Shown here in pieces: positions 54,027-63,115 of a stretch of 64,000 nt of DNA. The notes below the pieces were generated by a model. That model saw only the letters and a list, made by a program, of their open reading frames with translations. It did no database searches and was not told the DNA's origin. Origin of the DNA: JAJRVM01 sp963700515 (GTDB lineage: Bacteria > Planctomycetota > Planctomycetia > Pirellulales > Pirellulaceae); contig CAVOXY010000047.1 of assembly GCA_963700515.1 (NCBI GenBank), positions 62,001-126,000 of the forward strand. Direction: 5' to 3'. Every line of letters begins with the position of its first letter. Positions within the stretch are counted from its first letter, which is position 1. Position numbers and translations under genes: made by a program.

Positions 54027-54353
54027 GTAGCTGAAGCCGCCAGGCTTCAGATGGGTGGAGCGCATGCGGCAGGTTCGGCTGAGCCCTCGGCGGGCTCAGC
54101 TACGTAGCTGAAGCCGCCAGGCTTCAGATGGGTGGAGTCGCGAGCGCTGCGGCAAGGTTCGGCTGAGCCCTTGGCGGGCTCAGCTACGTAGCTGAAGCCG
54201 CCAGGCTTCAGAGGGTAGGCAGGTGGGAGCCGCGTGCGGCCAGGCTTCGTAGGCTGAAGCGCCTTGGCGGGCTCAGCTACGTAGCTGAAGCCGCCAGGCT
54301 TCAGATGGGTGGCATGCGGCAGGTTCGGCTGAGCCCTTGGCGGGCTCAGCTAC
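54027..54353. repeat. Four tandem REPIN-like units built from two hairpin families
   Basis: Each unit runs from GTAG to CTAC: GTAG, CTGAAGCC, GCCA, GGCTTCAG, a spacer of about 28 nt, CTGAGCCC, TTGGC or TCGGC, GGGCTCAG, CTAC. Units are 54027-54103, 54104-54187, 54188-54280 (rearranged) and 54281-54353, joined at CTAC/GTAG. Two different hairpins face each other in every unit. The last CTAC supplies the TAG stop codon of the radical SAM gene. Confidence 0.95.
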
Positions 54354-55339
54354 GCCAGGCTTCTTCTACCCTGCCAGTGATCGCGTCGCTGAAGCTCCTC
54401 GTCAATCGCCAGACGGAGACCGGCTTTGTCGAGGCACCAGGTGGGAGCCACGAAGTATCGCTCAGGGGCCTCGCCTCCCATGCGCTGGATGACCGTGTGA
54501 GGCGGCAGGACTTCCAACGCGTCGACGAACGCTGCGACGTAGGTGTCGCGGTCGATCAGCTTGACCGTGCCGCTGCGAAATTGCTCGGCCAGAAGTGTTC
54601 GCTCCACCACGTAGAGATTGTGCAGCTTGACTGCATCCACATTCAGCCGCGCCAGTTCGCGAGCCGTCTCGAGCATGTCCTGCCGCGACTCGCCCGGCAA
54701 ACCCAGTATCACGTGTGCCCCGATTTCGAATCCCCGCCCCCGGCTCCGGGCCACCGCGTCCACCATCGCTTCATGACTGTGCCCACGATTCATCCACTGC
54801 AATGAGGAGTCGTGCATGGTCTGCATGCCGTATTCGACAGACAGAAATGTCCGCTCGGCAATTTCCGACAGCAAGTCCAATACGGCGTTGTCCACACAGT
54901 CTGGACGCGTGCCAATTGCCAGCCCGATCACGCGCGGATCGGCCAGGGCCTGATCGTAGAGCGACCGCAACTGCTCGACCGGTGCATAGGTATTGGTGGC
55001 CGGCTGAAAATACGCGATGAATTGGCGGCAGTCGCGATAACGCCGTTCGAGTCGACCGATGCCCTCCTCCAACTGTTGGCGGATCGAACGTTTCGGGCCG
55101 GAGACGACCGGCAGACGGCGGCTGGGACTGAAACTCTGGTTATTGCAGAACACGCAGCCACCGGTCGCCACGGACCCATCAACGTTCGGACATGTGAATC
55201 CACCATCCACGCTGACCCGCTGGACCCGCGTACCGAACTGGTTCTGCAGAAAGAACTTATAGGAGAAATAGCGCAGTCCGGCGGATCGCCAGTGATCCCG
55301 GTGAACCCACTGTTCGGGGCGCTCGTAAGTTGACGACAA
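54350..55339 (-). CDS. Radical SAM protein of the YhcC/TIGR01212 family
   Basis: About 329 residues. The [4Fe-4S]-SAM cysteines are in FTCPNVDGSVATGGCVFCNN, with the long gap between the first and second Cys that marks this family. Other blocks are IAYFQPATNTYAPVEQLRSL, IGTRPDCVDNAVLDLL, SVEYGMQTMHDSSLQWMNRG and HVILGLPGESRQDMLETA. The family is of uncertain function and is related to Elp3-type enzymes. The frame is intact. The TAG stop is part of the REPIN array, so the last residues (about RRSLA) may not be original. Confidence 0.95.
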   Translation of the reverse strand: MSSTYERPEQWVHRDHWRSAGLRYFSYKFFLQNQFGTRVQRVSVDGGFTCPNVDGSVATGGCVFCNNQSFSPSRRLPVVSGPKRSIRQQLEEGIGRLERRYRDCRQFIAYFQPATNTYAPVEQLRSLYDQALADPRVIGLAIGTRPDCVDNAVLDLLSEIAERTFLSVEYGMQTMHDSSLQWMNRGHSHEAMVDAVARSRGRGFEIGAHVILGLPGESRQDMLETARELARLNVDAVKLHNLYVVERTLLAEQFRSGTVKLIDRDTYVAAFVDALEVLPPHTVIQRMGGEAPERYFVAPTWCLDKAGLRLAIDEELQRRDHWQGRRSLA

Positions 55340-55442
55340 TGGAGCACTCTACTAGAGTAAATCTTGGTAGCACACGCACTTCAAACGGGGCAGCGACCGG
55401 CATAGTAAGGGCTCCGGTCCGTCCTCGACAAGGCAATCCAGT

Positions 55443-55898
55443 ATGCTTGGCGAACTCGTTCCTGTGGGTGGCGGGGATCCGATCCCCCTGCTGAAGAAGA
55501 AGCTGCTCGTGGGTCGCCGTGAGGGCTGTGATATCACGCTCCGTTTCTCCAACGTGTCGGCCCACCACTGCCAGCTCTCGCTGGAACAGGGCTATTGGTT
55601 CATCAAGGACCTGAAGAGCCGCAACGGCACCAAGGTCAATGGCTCGCGGGTCACACGCAAGCGAATCGATCCGGGCGACACGATCGCCGTCGCCAAGCAC
55701 AAGTACACGGTGAATTATTCGCCTGTGGATCTGGGAGCCGCCGGGCCACCGCCTCCGGATGAGGAAGAAATCAGTGAGATCCTGGGCCGGTCGTTGTTGG
55801 ATCGCGCCGGACTGATCCGCAAACGGACTCCGGATGATCGCTACAACGTCATCGACGATACCGAGGGCCGGTTCAAAGACCCCAACCGGCCCGTGTGA
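55443..55898 (+). CDS. FHA-domain protein
   Basis: About 151 residues, essentially one forkhead-associated domain with a short tail. The phosphothreonine-binding residues are visible in LLVGRREGCDI, SNVSAHHCQL and LKSRNGTKVNG. The domain reads phospho-Thr marks left by Ser/Thr kinases, which are abundant in Planctomycetes. No kinase or phosphatase gene is adjacent. The C-terminal DDRYNVIDDTEGRFKDP has no known role. Confidence 0.93.
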   Translation: MLGELVPVGGGDPIPLLKKKLLVGRREGCDITLRFSNVSAHHCQLSLEQGYWFIKDLKSRNGTKVNGSRVTRKRIDPGDTIAVAKHKYTVNYSPVDLGAAGPPPPDEEEISEILGRSLLDRAGLIRKRTPDDRYNVIDDTEGRFKDPNRPV

Positions 55899-56042
55899 AA
55901 GCACGTTGCTGTGCCGCGTGTGCGCGGTGCAGGACCTCGTCCGGTGCGAAAGGGGCGATGCAGGGGCGGTTGAGTCAATCTGTCCGTTGTCATAGGATCA
56001 ACACGAGCGGCTGCGGTCAGCGGCCATGGAGACTTGGTTCAT

Positions 56043-56189
56043 CTGAAGCCTGGCGGCTTCAGCTACGCTGCGTAGCTGAGCCCGCCAAGGGCTCAGCCGA
56101 AGCTACGGCTGCGTAGCTGAGCCCGCCAAGGGCTCAGCCGAAGCTGTTACACGCTCCCCACCCGTCTGAAGCCTGGCGGCTTCAGCTAC
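56043..56189. repeat. REP-like hairpins: one single, one single in the other orientation, one REPIN-like pair
   Basis: At 56043-56066: CTGAAGCC, TGGC, GGCTTCAG, CTAC. At 56072-56096: GTAG, CTGAGCCC, GCCAA, GGGCTCAG. At 56113-56189: GTAG with the GAGCCC hairpin, a 28-nt spacer, then the GAAGCC hairpin with CTAC. That last unit is 77 bp, the same length and order as the unit at 54027 read on the other strand, with a similar spacer. The remaining sequence from 55899 to 56399 shows no gene. Confidence 0.93.
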
Positions 56190-56399
56190 CGCTCGTAACT
56201 GCGCGGAAAACTCCTTAAACTCGGGTACCAGGACACAGCGGCCGATCAGGGCTTGGTCCTGTCGAACAGTTTCCGCAGGTGTCGGGAAAACCTAACGTCG
56301 GGTGCGAGAGTGTTTGCGATGTGCGTCGTCGACGCGGCAACAACCCCGGACGATGCCTTGACCTGCGTAGAGTGTTTCTTCTCTCATGGAAAAATCGAG

Positions 56400-57573
56400 A
56401 TGAATGGCCAACGGATTTACTTGGACAATGCGGCTACGAGTTGGCCGAAGCCGGAAACCGTCTACCAGGCGGTGGACTACTACCAGCGTGAATTGGGAGC
56501 GACAACCGGGCGCGGAGCGTACCGCGAAGCCGATGAGGTGGAGCGTCAGGTCTCCCAGACGCGTCGACGGCTGGTGGAGTTGATTGGTGCCGATGAGCCG
56601 GAGCGAGTTGTCTTCACGGCGAACGGTACCGAGTCACTTAATCTGGCCATTCACGGGGTATTGCGCCGGCGATCATGTGATCACCAGCGTCGTGGATCAC
56701 AACTCGGTACTGCGGCCGCTGCGATTTCTCGAAGAGCATGTGGGAATTCAGGTCGATCGCGTCCGCTGTAATGCGGCGGGGATCGTCGATCCAGCAGAGA
56801 TACAGGCTGCGGTGAGACCCAATACGCGACTGATTGCATTGGTGCACGCGTCCAATGTGACCGGGGCCTTGCAGCCCATCGAGGAGGTGGGCCGGATTGC
56901 CGCCCAGTACGGTGTTTTCTACCTGGTTGACGCCGCTCAGTCGCTCGGGCATCTGCCGATCGACGTGATGCGGGTCGGTGTTCACTTCTTTGCCGCGCCG
57001 GCTCACAAAGGGTTGCTCGGTCCCTCCGGTCTGGGATTCTTGTATATCGCGCCCGGCTGCGAACAGCATCTGAATCCGCTCCGCCAGGGTGGAACCGGAA
57101 CGCAGAGCGACGAGGACCGCCAGCCGGAGACATTACCCGACAAATACGAGCCGGGGAATCTCAACGTGCCCGCAATCATGGGGCTCGGCAAGTCGCTTGA
57201 GTTCCTGCAGGAGCGGGGGCTTGAGCATGTCCACCAACACGCCATGGACATGACCGACCGGTTGTTGCAGGGCTTTTCCGCCATCGATGGCGTGCGAATT
57301 TACGGGCCACGCGACCCCCGAAAGCAGTTGGGAGTCGTCAGCATCAGCTTGGCTGGCACGGATCCTCGCCAGGTGGCTGGTATGCTCGATTCCACCCATC
57401 GCATCCAGACGCGGGCTGGAATCCAGTGTGCCCCGCTCATGCACCAGTCACTCGGTACGACCGATCTGGGGGGCACCGTTCGATTCAGTACCAGTGTCTT
57501 CACGACGGAAGATGAGGTGGATGTGGCCGTGCAAGCGATGGCGGAGATCGCTTCCGCCGCCGTCGAGGCCTGA
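56400..57573 (+). CDS. Cysteine desulfurase-family aminotransferase (class V), one frameshift
   Basis: A pyridoxal-phosphate enzyme of about 390 residues that mobilises sulfur from cysteine or performs a related reaction. MNGQRIYLDNAATSWPKP opens the protein as in SufS/CsdA relatives. FTANGTESLNLAIHG, HNSVLRP, LVDAAQSLGHLPID and the cofactor lysine in PAHKGLLGPSG are conserved. PEVE-like catalytic loop features were not located. The frame changes near 56665. No suf or isc scaffold genes are near, so its acceptor is unknown. Confidence 0.9.
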
Positions 57574-57898
57574 GCAGGAGGGGCTGTGTCAGCCCTTCCA
57601 CGGGCGATTGGCCGCACGAACCTTGGCCCCGCGTCGCCGGCCTGACGAGTCGCCTTGAGAGCCGACCTTAGCCGCCGGCGTGGCACGCCCGGATCGAGCA
57701 GCACCTCACGCCGCTACTTCCGCCATGCTCGCAGCCCGCGGGTCACCCAGTGGTAGTATCTTCCTGACGCTGTTTGCGCACGTGGGGCAACCAATCGTGC
57801 CAGTCGCAGACAACTTGTTGTGGGGCCACGGGGGCGGCACAGTCCCCGCAAATGCCCCGGTTTGGCAGTGACAACGTTTTGCTCAAGGACCAACACGC
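57574..57898. other. Spacer without recognised gene
   Basis: 325 bp between the desulfurase and the CxxCxxCC gene. Several short GC-rich inverted stretches, such as GCCGGCGTGGCACGCC, but no terminator with a T-run and no RNA gene that I can support. Confidence 0.4.
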
Positions 57899-58318
57899 AT
57901 GGCCGAGAAGCCGTGGTATCACGAGGGACTCCGTTTCAAGTGCACCGGGTGTGGTGATTGCTGTACGGGGGCACCGGGATTTGTCTGGGTGAACAAGCAG
58001 GAGATTGCCGCGCTGGCGGCGGTCATGGGGTTTGAGGAGGTGGAAGAATTCGAACGGCTCCATGTGCGGCAAGTCGGAATTCGCCGCAGTCTGAAGGAAC
58101 GGGACAACTACGACTGCGTGCTGCTCGATCCGGACACTCGTAAGTGTCGCGCTTACTCGGCGCGTCCGCGACAGTGTCGCACTTGGCCTTTTTGGGATTC
58201 GAACGTGAGTTCACCCGAGGCCTGGCAACGAACTTGCGAAATTTGTCCGGGAAGTGGCCAAGGAAAGCTCTACCAGTTGGCCGATATAGAATCGCAACGC
58301 AAGACGATGCACATCTGA
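57899..58318 (+). CDS. YkgJ-family cysteine cluster (CxxCxxCC) protein
   Basis: About 139 residues. FKCTGCGDCC near residue 14 is the family's zinc- or iron-chelating signature. It is followed by CVLLDPDTRKCRAYSARPRQ, CRTWPFW and CEICPGSG, giving ten or so cysteines in all. Proteins of this family are predicted metal or Fe-S binding proteins of uncertain function. The frame is intact. A 24-codon fragment of a longer relative lies at 22870-22945. Confidence 0.92.
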   Translation: MAEKPWYHEGLRFKCTGCGDCCTGAPGFVWVNKQEIAALAAVMGFEEVEEFERLHVRQVGIRRSLKERDNYDCVLLDPDTRKCRAYSARPRQCRTWPFWDSNVSSPEAWQRTCEICPGSGQGKLYQLADIESQRKTMHI

Positions 58319-58655
58319 AGTCGTTTGTCGTTCGACGGCGGAATCTCGTCGGCCAGCTGCGGCAAGGTCCTTTTATGTTGACTTTGCGGATTGGATGAAG
58401 TTGGCGGGTTGGATGGTCGATAATGCCAGCAAGGCCCGTGTGCGCTAAACACGTTTTTTGCGGTGCAATCGCTGGAAACACTTAAATTGCAACGGCTTAC
58501 GAAGAATTTGGGATTCCCGCAATGCGAATGCCGTACGTAAGTGTTTAGTGTAAAAGGTTTTAGGTGTTTGCACTGAGTATTTGCAGGGGGCCCGAAATCG
58601 GACTCTCAGGAGCACGAATGGCGGTTGTACGGACTCACGAACAGGCTGAATGATC

Positions 58656-58684
58656 TTGACTCTAGTGCTTGTGGCATTTACACT
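58656..58684 (+). promoter_or_regulatory. Predicted sigma70-type promoter of the HU gene
   Basis: TTGACT, a 17-nt spacer and TACACT, ending about 72 nt before the HU start codon. Five of six -35 positions and four of six -10 positions match the consensus. The 438-bp spacer also holds CTAAACAC near 58444 and GTGTTTAG near 58542, an inverted pair that could bind a regulator. Confidence 0.45.
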
Positions 58685-58756
58685 TGGAGCAATAAGAGGC
58701 GGGTCGAAGGACCGACGTTTCCTCACCTTTTGAGTGCCCAGCGAGGGAGTTGAGTC

Positions 58757-59191
58757 GTGACCAAGAAAGAGATCGTCAAGACGATTTCCGAAGAGATCGG
58801 TTTGACCCAACTTAAGACCAAGGAAATCGTGCAGAAAACGTTCGATGCGATCGTTTGTGCACTGGTGGAAGAAAAACGCATTGAGTTGCGGAACTTCGGC
58901 GTGTTTGAGGTCAAGAAACGCGCGGCTCGCAAAGCGCGTAACCCTCGTACCGGCCAAAGGGTAGATGTGCCCGAGAAGTACGTCGTGACGTTCAAGCCGG
59001 GCAAGGAAATGGAAGAACGGGTGCGGCAATTGGAACGCGAGGCGGCGGAAGCGGCTGCCCGAGCTCGTGCGAGCGCCAATGTTGCTCCACCCGGGCCGGA
59101 GATGGGGGGGACTCCCCCAACTCCGTCACCGACACCGGAAACATATGGAACGCCTCAGAGTTACGGGACGAATTCGGGAGGAAATGGGTGA
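58757..59191 (+). CDS. HU-family DNA-binding protein with extended C-terminal tail
   Basis: About 144 residues, against 90 for ordinary HU. The first 95 residues are a full HU/IHF domain: MTKKEIVKTISEEIGL, ELRNFGVFEVKKRAARKARN then PRTGQRVDVPEKYVVTFKPG. A short charged helix (EERVRQLEREAAEAAARARA) and a tail rich in Pro, Thr, Gly and Tyr follow. The start is GTG with GAGGGAG upstream. It bends and compacts DNA. The role of the tail is unknown. Confidence 0.95.
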   Translation: MTKKEIVKTISEEIGLTQLKTKEIVQKTFDAIVCALVEEKRIELRNFGVFEVKKRAARKARNPRTGQRVDVPEKYVVTFKPGKEMEERVRQLEREAAEAAARARASANVAPPGPEMGGTPPTPSPTPETYGTPQSYGTNSGGNG

Positions 59192-59229
59192 TTACGCCAG
59201 GCTAGGGGGGATTCCAGCCCCGGGCCCAG

Positions 59230-59251
59230 CCAGTCGGTCTTGACCGACTGG
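59230..59251 (+). terminator. Strong hairpin downstream of the HU gene
   Basis: CCAGTCGGTC, TT, GACCGACTGG forms a perfect 10-bp stem 38 nt after the HU stop codon. There is no T-run, so it is either a stem protecting the transcript end or another dispersed intergenic hairpin. It lacks GTAG. Confidence 0.5.
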
Positions 59252-59468
59252 TTCGAGTGCGTCTATATCCCACAATGCTCGTCTGCGGCCGTCCGGCCAC
59301 CGAATCGTCATTCGCTCAGGCTCTGCGGAATTGGTCCGCATTACAAATCACGAGATGGAACACCGACAGGCCGGCTCATTCGATCCGGTCGGTTTGTGAC
59401 AAGGATGTTTTCTGCGCGTACCTTTGCGTGCCGAAAGCGATGCATTCTGTTCAGGGAGGATTGATTCG

Positions 59469-59687
59469 ATGCGTCGAATCTGCTACGCGCTGTTGCTTTG
59501 CACGCTGCTGAGTACCAGTGTTGGGTGCTTCTTGCCGATCTACTCGGCGGATCGCTCCCGCCGCACTCGGCAGCTGATCTTCACATCCGAAGACATGCGG
59601 CAGATGCTCAACCAATGGGAACGAATCTGGTTCTTGGATCAACCTGATCATATGAACCCGGAGCGTGTCCACGGTGGCGTAATCTAG
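59469..59687 (+). CDS. Small lipoprotein of unknown function
   Basis: About 72 residues. The signal MRRICYALLLCTLLSTSVGC ends in a lipobox cysteine at residue 20, and GGAGG lies upstream of the ATG. The mature part (RQLIFTSEDMRQMLNQWERI, WFLDQPDHM) is helical and charged. I recognise no named family, but the signal and ribosome site make it a convincing gene. It follows the HU gene on the same strand after about 280 bp. Confidence 0.7.
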   Translation: MRRICYALLLCTLLSTSVGCFLPIYSADRSRRTRQLIFTSEDMRQMLNQWERIWFLDQPDHMNPERVHGGVI

Positions 59688-60447
59688 CGTGGCGAGGCGT
59701 TTCGCGCCGTAGTGACCTACCGGCCGTATTCCCTCGTGGAAGACACGGCCGATGGGAACGTGCTGCGGTGACTGCGATTCGTCTTCGCCCCGTCCCAGGT
59801 CTTGTGGTGAAGAACGGACGGCTGAATCGCTTCTTGTTTCCAGGAAGGGAGCGTTCGGCCGGTGCGCCGTCGCCTGCTTGATTCAGTGGACTTTGCGCCA
59901 CCCTGGGGCTGAGACCGTCGCAGGACATAGGACTCAATTTCTGTTCCTCCCCGGAGGGCTGACTGATTGCCCCTGGGGGTGTGTGCGCCGCGAGAGCGTC
60001 GGGATGCGTTGTGGTCGTGCGTCACCGCACCACGTCCTCACTGGCACAGGCTGCTCGTTCCACTCGGCCGCCAGGAAGGCGGAGTGGCTCATCGCGACCA
60101 CCAGCCGTTTCGCCCTCAGCGGCTGAACGTCAACCGTGCCGCAGGGGGCATCCGACGTGCCACGGAGCCACGCGTGATTGTGGTACGACGGCAACCCAAT
60201 CGCGTCTACTCCCCACTGCCAGCCATGCGTTCGACGCACAATGGCACGGCACGGCTTGGCCATCTGGCTGTTGGCTCAGAACCGCAAGGCATTCTCTCCC
60301 AGTACACCGGCTGGCGTGGCGAACCATGGGAGCAGCCCTGTTTTCCCCGGGGGTTTGCCGTTAGACTGGCCACACTGGAAGCTAACGGTACGGATGCTGG
60401 CGTGCTGCATTCCCTCTCTGGTCCGCCTGCGAACGAGTGACGAAAGA
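59688..60447. other. Long spacer without recognised gene
   Basis: 760 bp upstream of the dihydroorotate dehydrogenase gene. Open frames exist on both strands but have no family resemblance and overlap each other. The composition looks like decayed coding or plain spacer sequence. Confidence 0.4.
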
Positions 60448-61383
60448 TTGGCGACGACAACACCTTCCCATCCTGACGTGGACCTGCAGGTCCGTCTCGG
60501 TCGACTGGCCTTGGCCAACCCGATTCTGGTCGCGAGCGGCACTTTTGGCTATGCGCGGGAAATGGAGCAGCTTGTCGATCTGACGCGGCTGGGAGCGGTT
60601 ATCCCGAAAACCGTCACGCCTCAACCGCGGGCTGGGAACCCACCCTGGCGGACCGTGGAGACGGCGGCCGGGCTGCTCAATTCAATTGGCTTGGACAATG
60701 ACGGGATAGATGCCTTCATCGCACATCACCTCCCGTATCTGCGTCGAATCGGGACCCGCTTGATTGTGAGTATCGCCGGTCGTACTCCGATTGAGTACGT
60801 GCAGATGGCGGGCCAGTTGCAGCAGGCGGGGGGGGTCGACGGTCTGGAATTGAATATTTCCTGCCCCAATGTGACGGGCGGGATTGACTTTGGGACAGAC
60901 CCGCACTGCTGTGGCGATCTGGTAGCCGCCGTGCGCCGCTCCTGTGACTTGCCGATCATTGCGAAACTGACCCCGAACGTAACGAGCATCAGCGAGATTG
61001 CTCGGGCTGCCGCCGAGGCGGGAGCCGATGCGGTGAGTCTGATCAATACGCTGCTGGGGATGGCGATCAACTGGCGCACCCGTCGTCCGTTGCTGGGGAA
61101 CGTCGTCGGAGGGCTGAGCGGACCCGCCATTAAGCCCGTTGCCTTGCGGTGTGTCTACCAGGTAGCTCAGGTCGTCGACATTCCCGTCGTTGGCATTGGC
61201 GGGATTGCCACCATCGACGACGTCATGGAGTTCCTGGTGGCGGGCGCTACCGCCGTACAGATCGGGACTGCCAACTACTACGACCCGACGGTTTCGCAGC
61301 GGCTCGTCGACGAACTCCCCGCAGCGCTGGCCGAGGCGGGTGTCGGTCGGGTGGGCGAGATCGTCAGGACGCTCCGAGACTGA
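60448..61383 (+). CDS. pyrD: Dihydroorotate dehydrogenase, class 1B-like catalytic subunit
   Basis: Fourth step of pyrimidine synthesis, oxidising dihydroorotate to orotate with FMN. Seen: ANPILVASGTFGYAREMEQL, GAVIPKTVTPQPRAGNPPWR, NSIGLDNDG, the active-site cysteine in LELNISCPNVTGG, IIAKLTPNVTS and GIGGIATIDDVMEFLVAGAT. About 311 residues from TTG 60448; GTG 60478 is another candidate and no ATG is available near the domain start. Class 1B enzymes normally need PyrK, which is not in this window. The next gene, trpS, follows after about 43 nt. Confidence 0.93.
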   Translation: MATTTPSHPDVDLQVRLGRLALANPILVASGTFGYAREMEQLVDLTRLGAVIPKTVTPQPRAGNPPWRTVETAAGLLNSIGLDNDGIDAFIAHHLPYLRRIGTRLIVSIAGRTPIEYVQMAGQLQQAGGVDGLELNISCPNVTGGIDFGTDPHCCGDLVAAVRRSCDLPIIAKLTPNVTSISEIARAAAEAGADAVSLINTLLGMAINWRTRRPLLGNVVGGLSGPAIKPVALRCVYQVAQVVDIPVVGIGGIATIDDVMEFLVAGATAVQIGTANYYDPTVSQRLVDELPAALAEAGVGRVGEIVRTLRD

Positions 61384-61426
61384 AGTTGTTGACACTGGAC
61401 ACCTGTAAACCTGAAAAAGTCGATCC

Positions 61427-62394
61427 ATGCGCGTGCTCTCTGGAATTCAACCGACCGGACGTTTTCACTGGGGAAACTACTTTGGGGCGATCCGTCAGTA
61501 CATTGCCCTGCAGGACGAAGAGGAAGCGTACTACTTCATCGCGAATCTGCATGCCATGACCACGGTCCGCGATCCGGCACGTTTGCGGCAGGCGACGCTG
61601 GACGCGGCGCTCGATCTACTGGCCCTGGGACTGGATCCTCAGCGAGCTATTTTGTTCGTGCAATCCGATGTGCCGGAGGTGTCGGAGTTGTGTTGGCTGC
61701 TGATGACCGGCACGCCCATGGGGTTGCTGGAGCGTTGTCACGCGTTCAAGGAAAAGAAAGCGAAAGGTCTGACGGCGGACGCCGGATTATTCACCTATCC
61801 CGTGCTCATGGCAGCCGATATTCTGGCTTATGATGCCGACATTGTGCCGGTTGGTGAAGATCAGGTGCAGCACGTCGAGGTGTGCCGCGATCTGGCGCGC
61901 AGCTTCAATCACGACTTTGGCGAAGTCTTCAATATCCCCAAGGCTCAATTGCTCGACAGTTCCGCCAAGGTGCCGGGCACGGATGGGGAGAAGATGTCGA
62001 AGAGCTACAACAACACGATTGAGATCTTCGAGGATCCCAAAACGGTGCGGAAGAAAGTCATGCGGATGACCACCGACTCGCGCCCATGGAAGCGCCGAAA
62101 GACCCCGACACGGACCATCTCTTTCAGCTCTACTCGTTGTTTGTCGACGACGCGCGGCGGGAAGAAATGGCAGCTGTTTACCGCCGTGGCGGCTTTGGGT
62201 ATGGCATGGTGAAGAAGGAACTGGCGGCGGTGGCCGACGAGTTTTTTGTGGCTGCCCGTGCGCGCCGCATCGAATTGGCAGCCGAGCCGGACAAGGTCCA
62301 GCAGATTCTGGCGGATGGCGCTCAGCGCGCACGCCGCAAAGCAGCTCAGGTGCTGCTCCGCGCTCAGTCTGCCTGCGGACTAGCGGCGACCTGA
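61427..62394 (+). CDS. trpS: Tryptophanyl-tRNA synthetase, one frameshift
   Basis: Charges tRNA-Trp. Class I motifs are present: the HIGH-type HWGN (residues 14-17, within SGIQPTGRFHWGNYFG) and KMSKS (189-193). PVGEDQVQHVEVCRDLARSF and TYPVLMAADILAYDADIVPV bind the substrate region. The frame changes near 62085, and the C-terminal part continues with APKDPDTDHLFQLYSLF. About 322 residues, a standard length. It should be essential, which supports the view that the frame changes are sequence errors. Confidence 0.97.
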
Positions 62395-62555
62395 ATACGA
62401 TGGCGAAAAGTTGGGAATAGTGCCCCCCCCGCCCGGTGTCCCGCGTGTACAGCGTCCGAGGACTGTGTAACGATACTGAGCGGAGTTGTCGTGACCGAAT
62501 TCTGATCGATCCTCACCTTGAGCTGGGCAAGTACCAGAGCTCTTGCCGTCGAAAC

Positions 62556-62957
62556 ATGACCGTCTTTGGCATCGGAACCGATATTGTGGAAGTGCTGCGG
62601 ATCGCGCAGATGATTGAGCGGCACGGCGAGCTGTTTTTGAATCGCGTTTTCACCTCGCGCGAGATCGAATACTGCAGCGCGCGCAAGGCCGCTACGCAGC
62701 ACTACGCCGGTCGCTGGGCCGCCAAGGAGTCCATCCTGAAAGCGCTCGGTACGGGATGGTCGCGGGGGATCCAGTGGCGTGATATGGAGATTCGCAACGA
62801 CGCGGCGGGCAAGCCTACCGTGGCCATAGGAGGCGGCGCTCGGGAAGTCTGTGAGCAGTTTGGGATTGGGGAAATAATGGTGAGTATCTCCCACTGTCGC
62901 ACCCATGCCAGCGCCTTCGCCGTGGCGATGAGGTCGCACCGCGCCGACCAGGATTAG
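62556..62957 (+). CDS. acpS: Holo-[acyl-carrier-protein] synthase
   Basis: Transfers phosphopantetheine from CoA to acyl carrier protein. About 133 residues, standard for AcpS. Conserved: GIGTDIVEVLRI near the start with the magnesium-binding Asp 9, RVFTSREIEYC, and GRWAAKESILKALGTG with the second acidic ligand. ISHCRTHASAFAVA closes the fold. The ATG at 62556 sits directly before the conserved start, so the open frame further upstream is ignored. An octamer array begins 8 nt after the stop. Confidence 0.97.
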   Translation: MTVFGIGTDIVEVLRIAQMIERHGELFLNRVFTSREIEYCSARKAATQHYAGRWAAKESILKALGTGWSRGIQWRDMEIRNDAAGKPTVAIGGGAREVCEQFGIGEIMVSISHCRTHASAFAVAMRSHRADQD

Positions 62958-62965
62958 CTCGTGCC

Positions 62966-63073
62966 GGAGGAGTGGAGGAGTGGAGGAGTGGAGGAATGGA
63001 GGAGTGGAGGAATGGAGGAGTGGAGGAGTGGAGGAGTGGAGGAGATGGAGGAGTGGAGGAGTGGAGGAGTGGG
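62966..63073. repeat. Octamer array GTGGAGGA, about 13 copies
   Basis: Period-8 repeats of GTGGAGGA with occasional ATGGAGGA and one shifted unit, strongly purine-biased on the plus strand. It fills most of the gap between the convergent acpS and topA genes. Long purine runs of this kind can form unusual DNA structures. Confidence 0.93.
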
Positions 63074-63115
63074 TTGATCCGTACTCCAGCACTCCCGTCC
63101 CGCCCTGCCCTGCCC

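Noticed and set aside
60178..60447. Upstream extension of pyrD
   Set aside because: No similarity to the family and low-quality composition; the domain begins after 60448.
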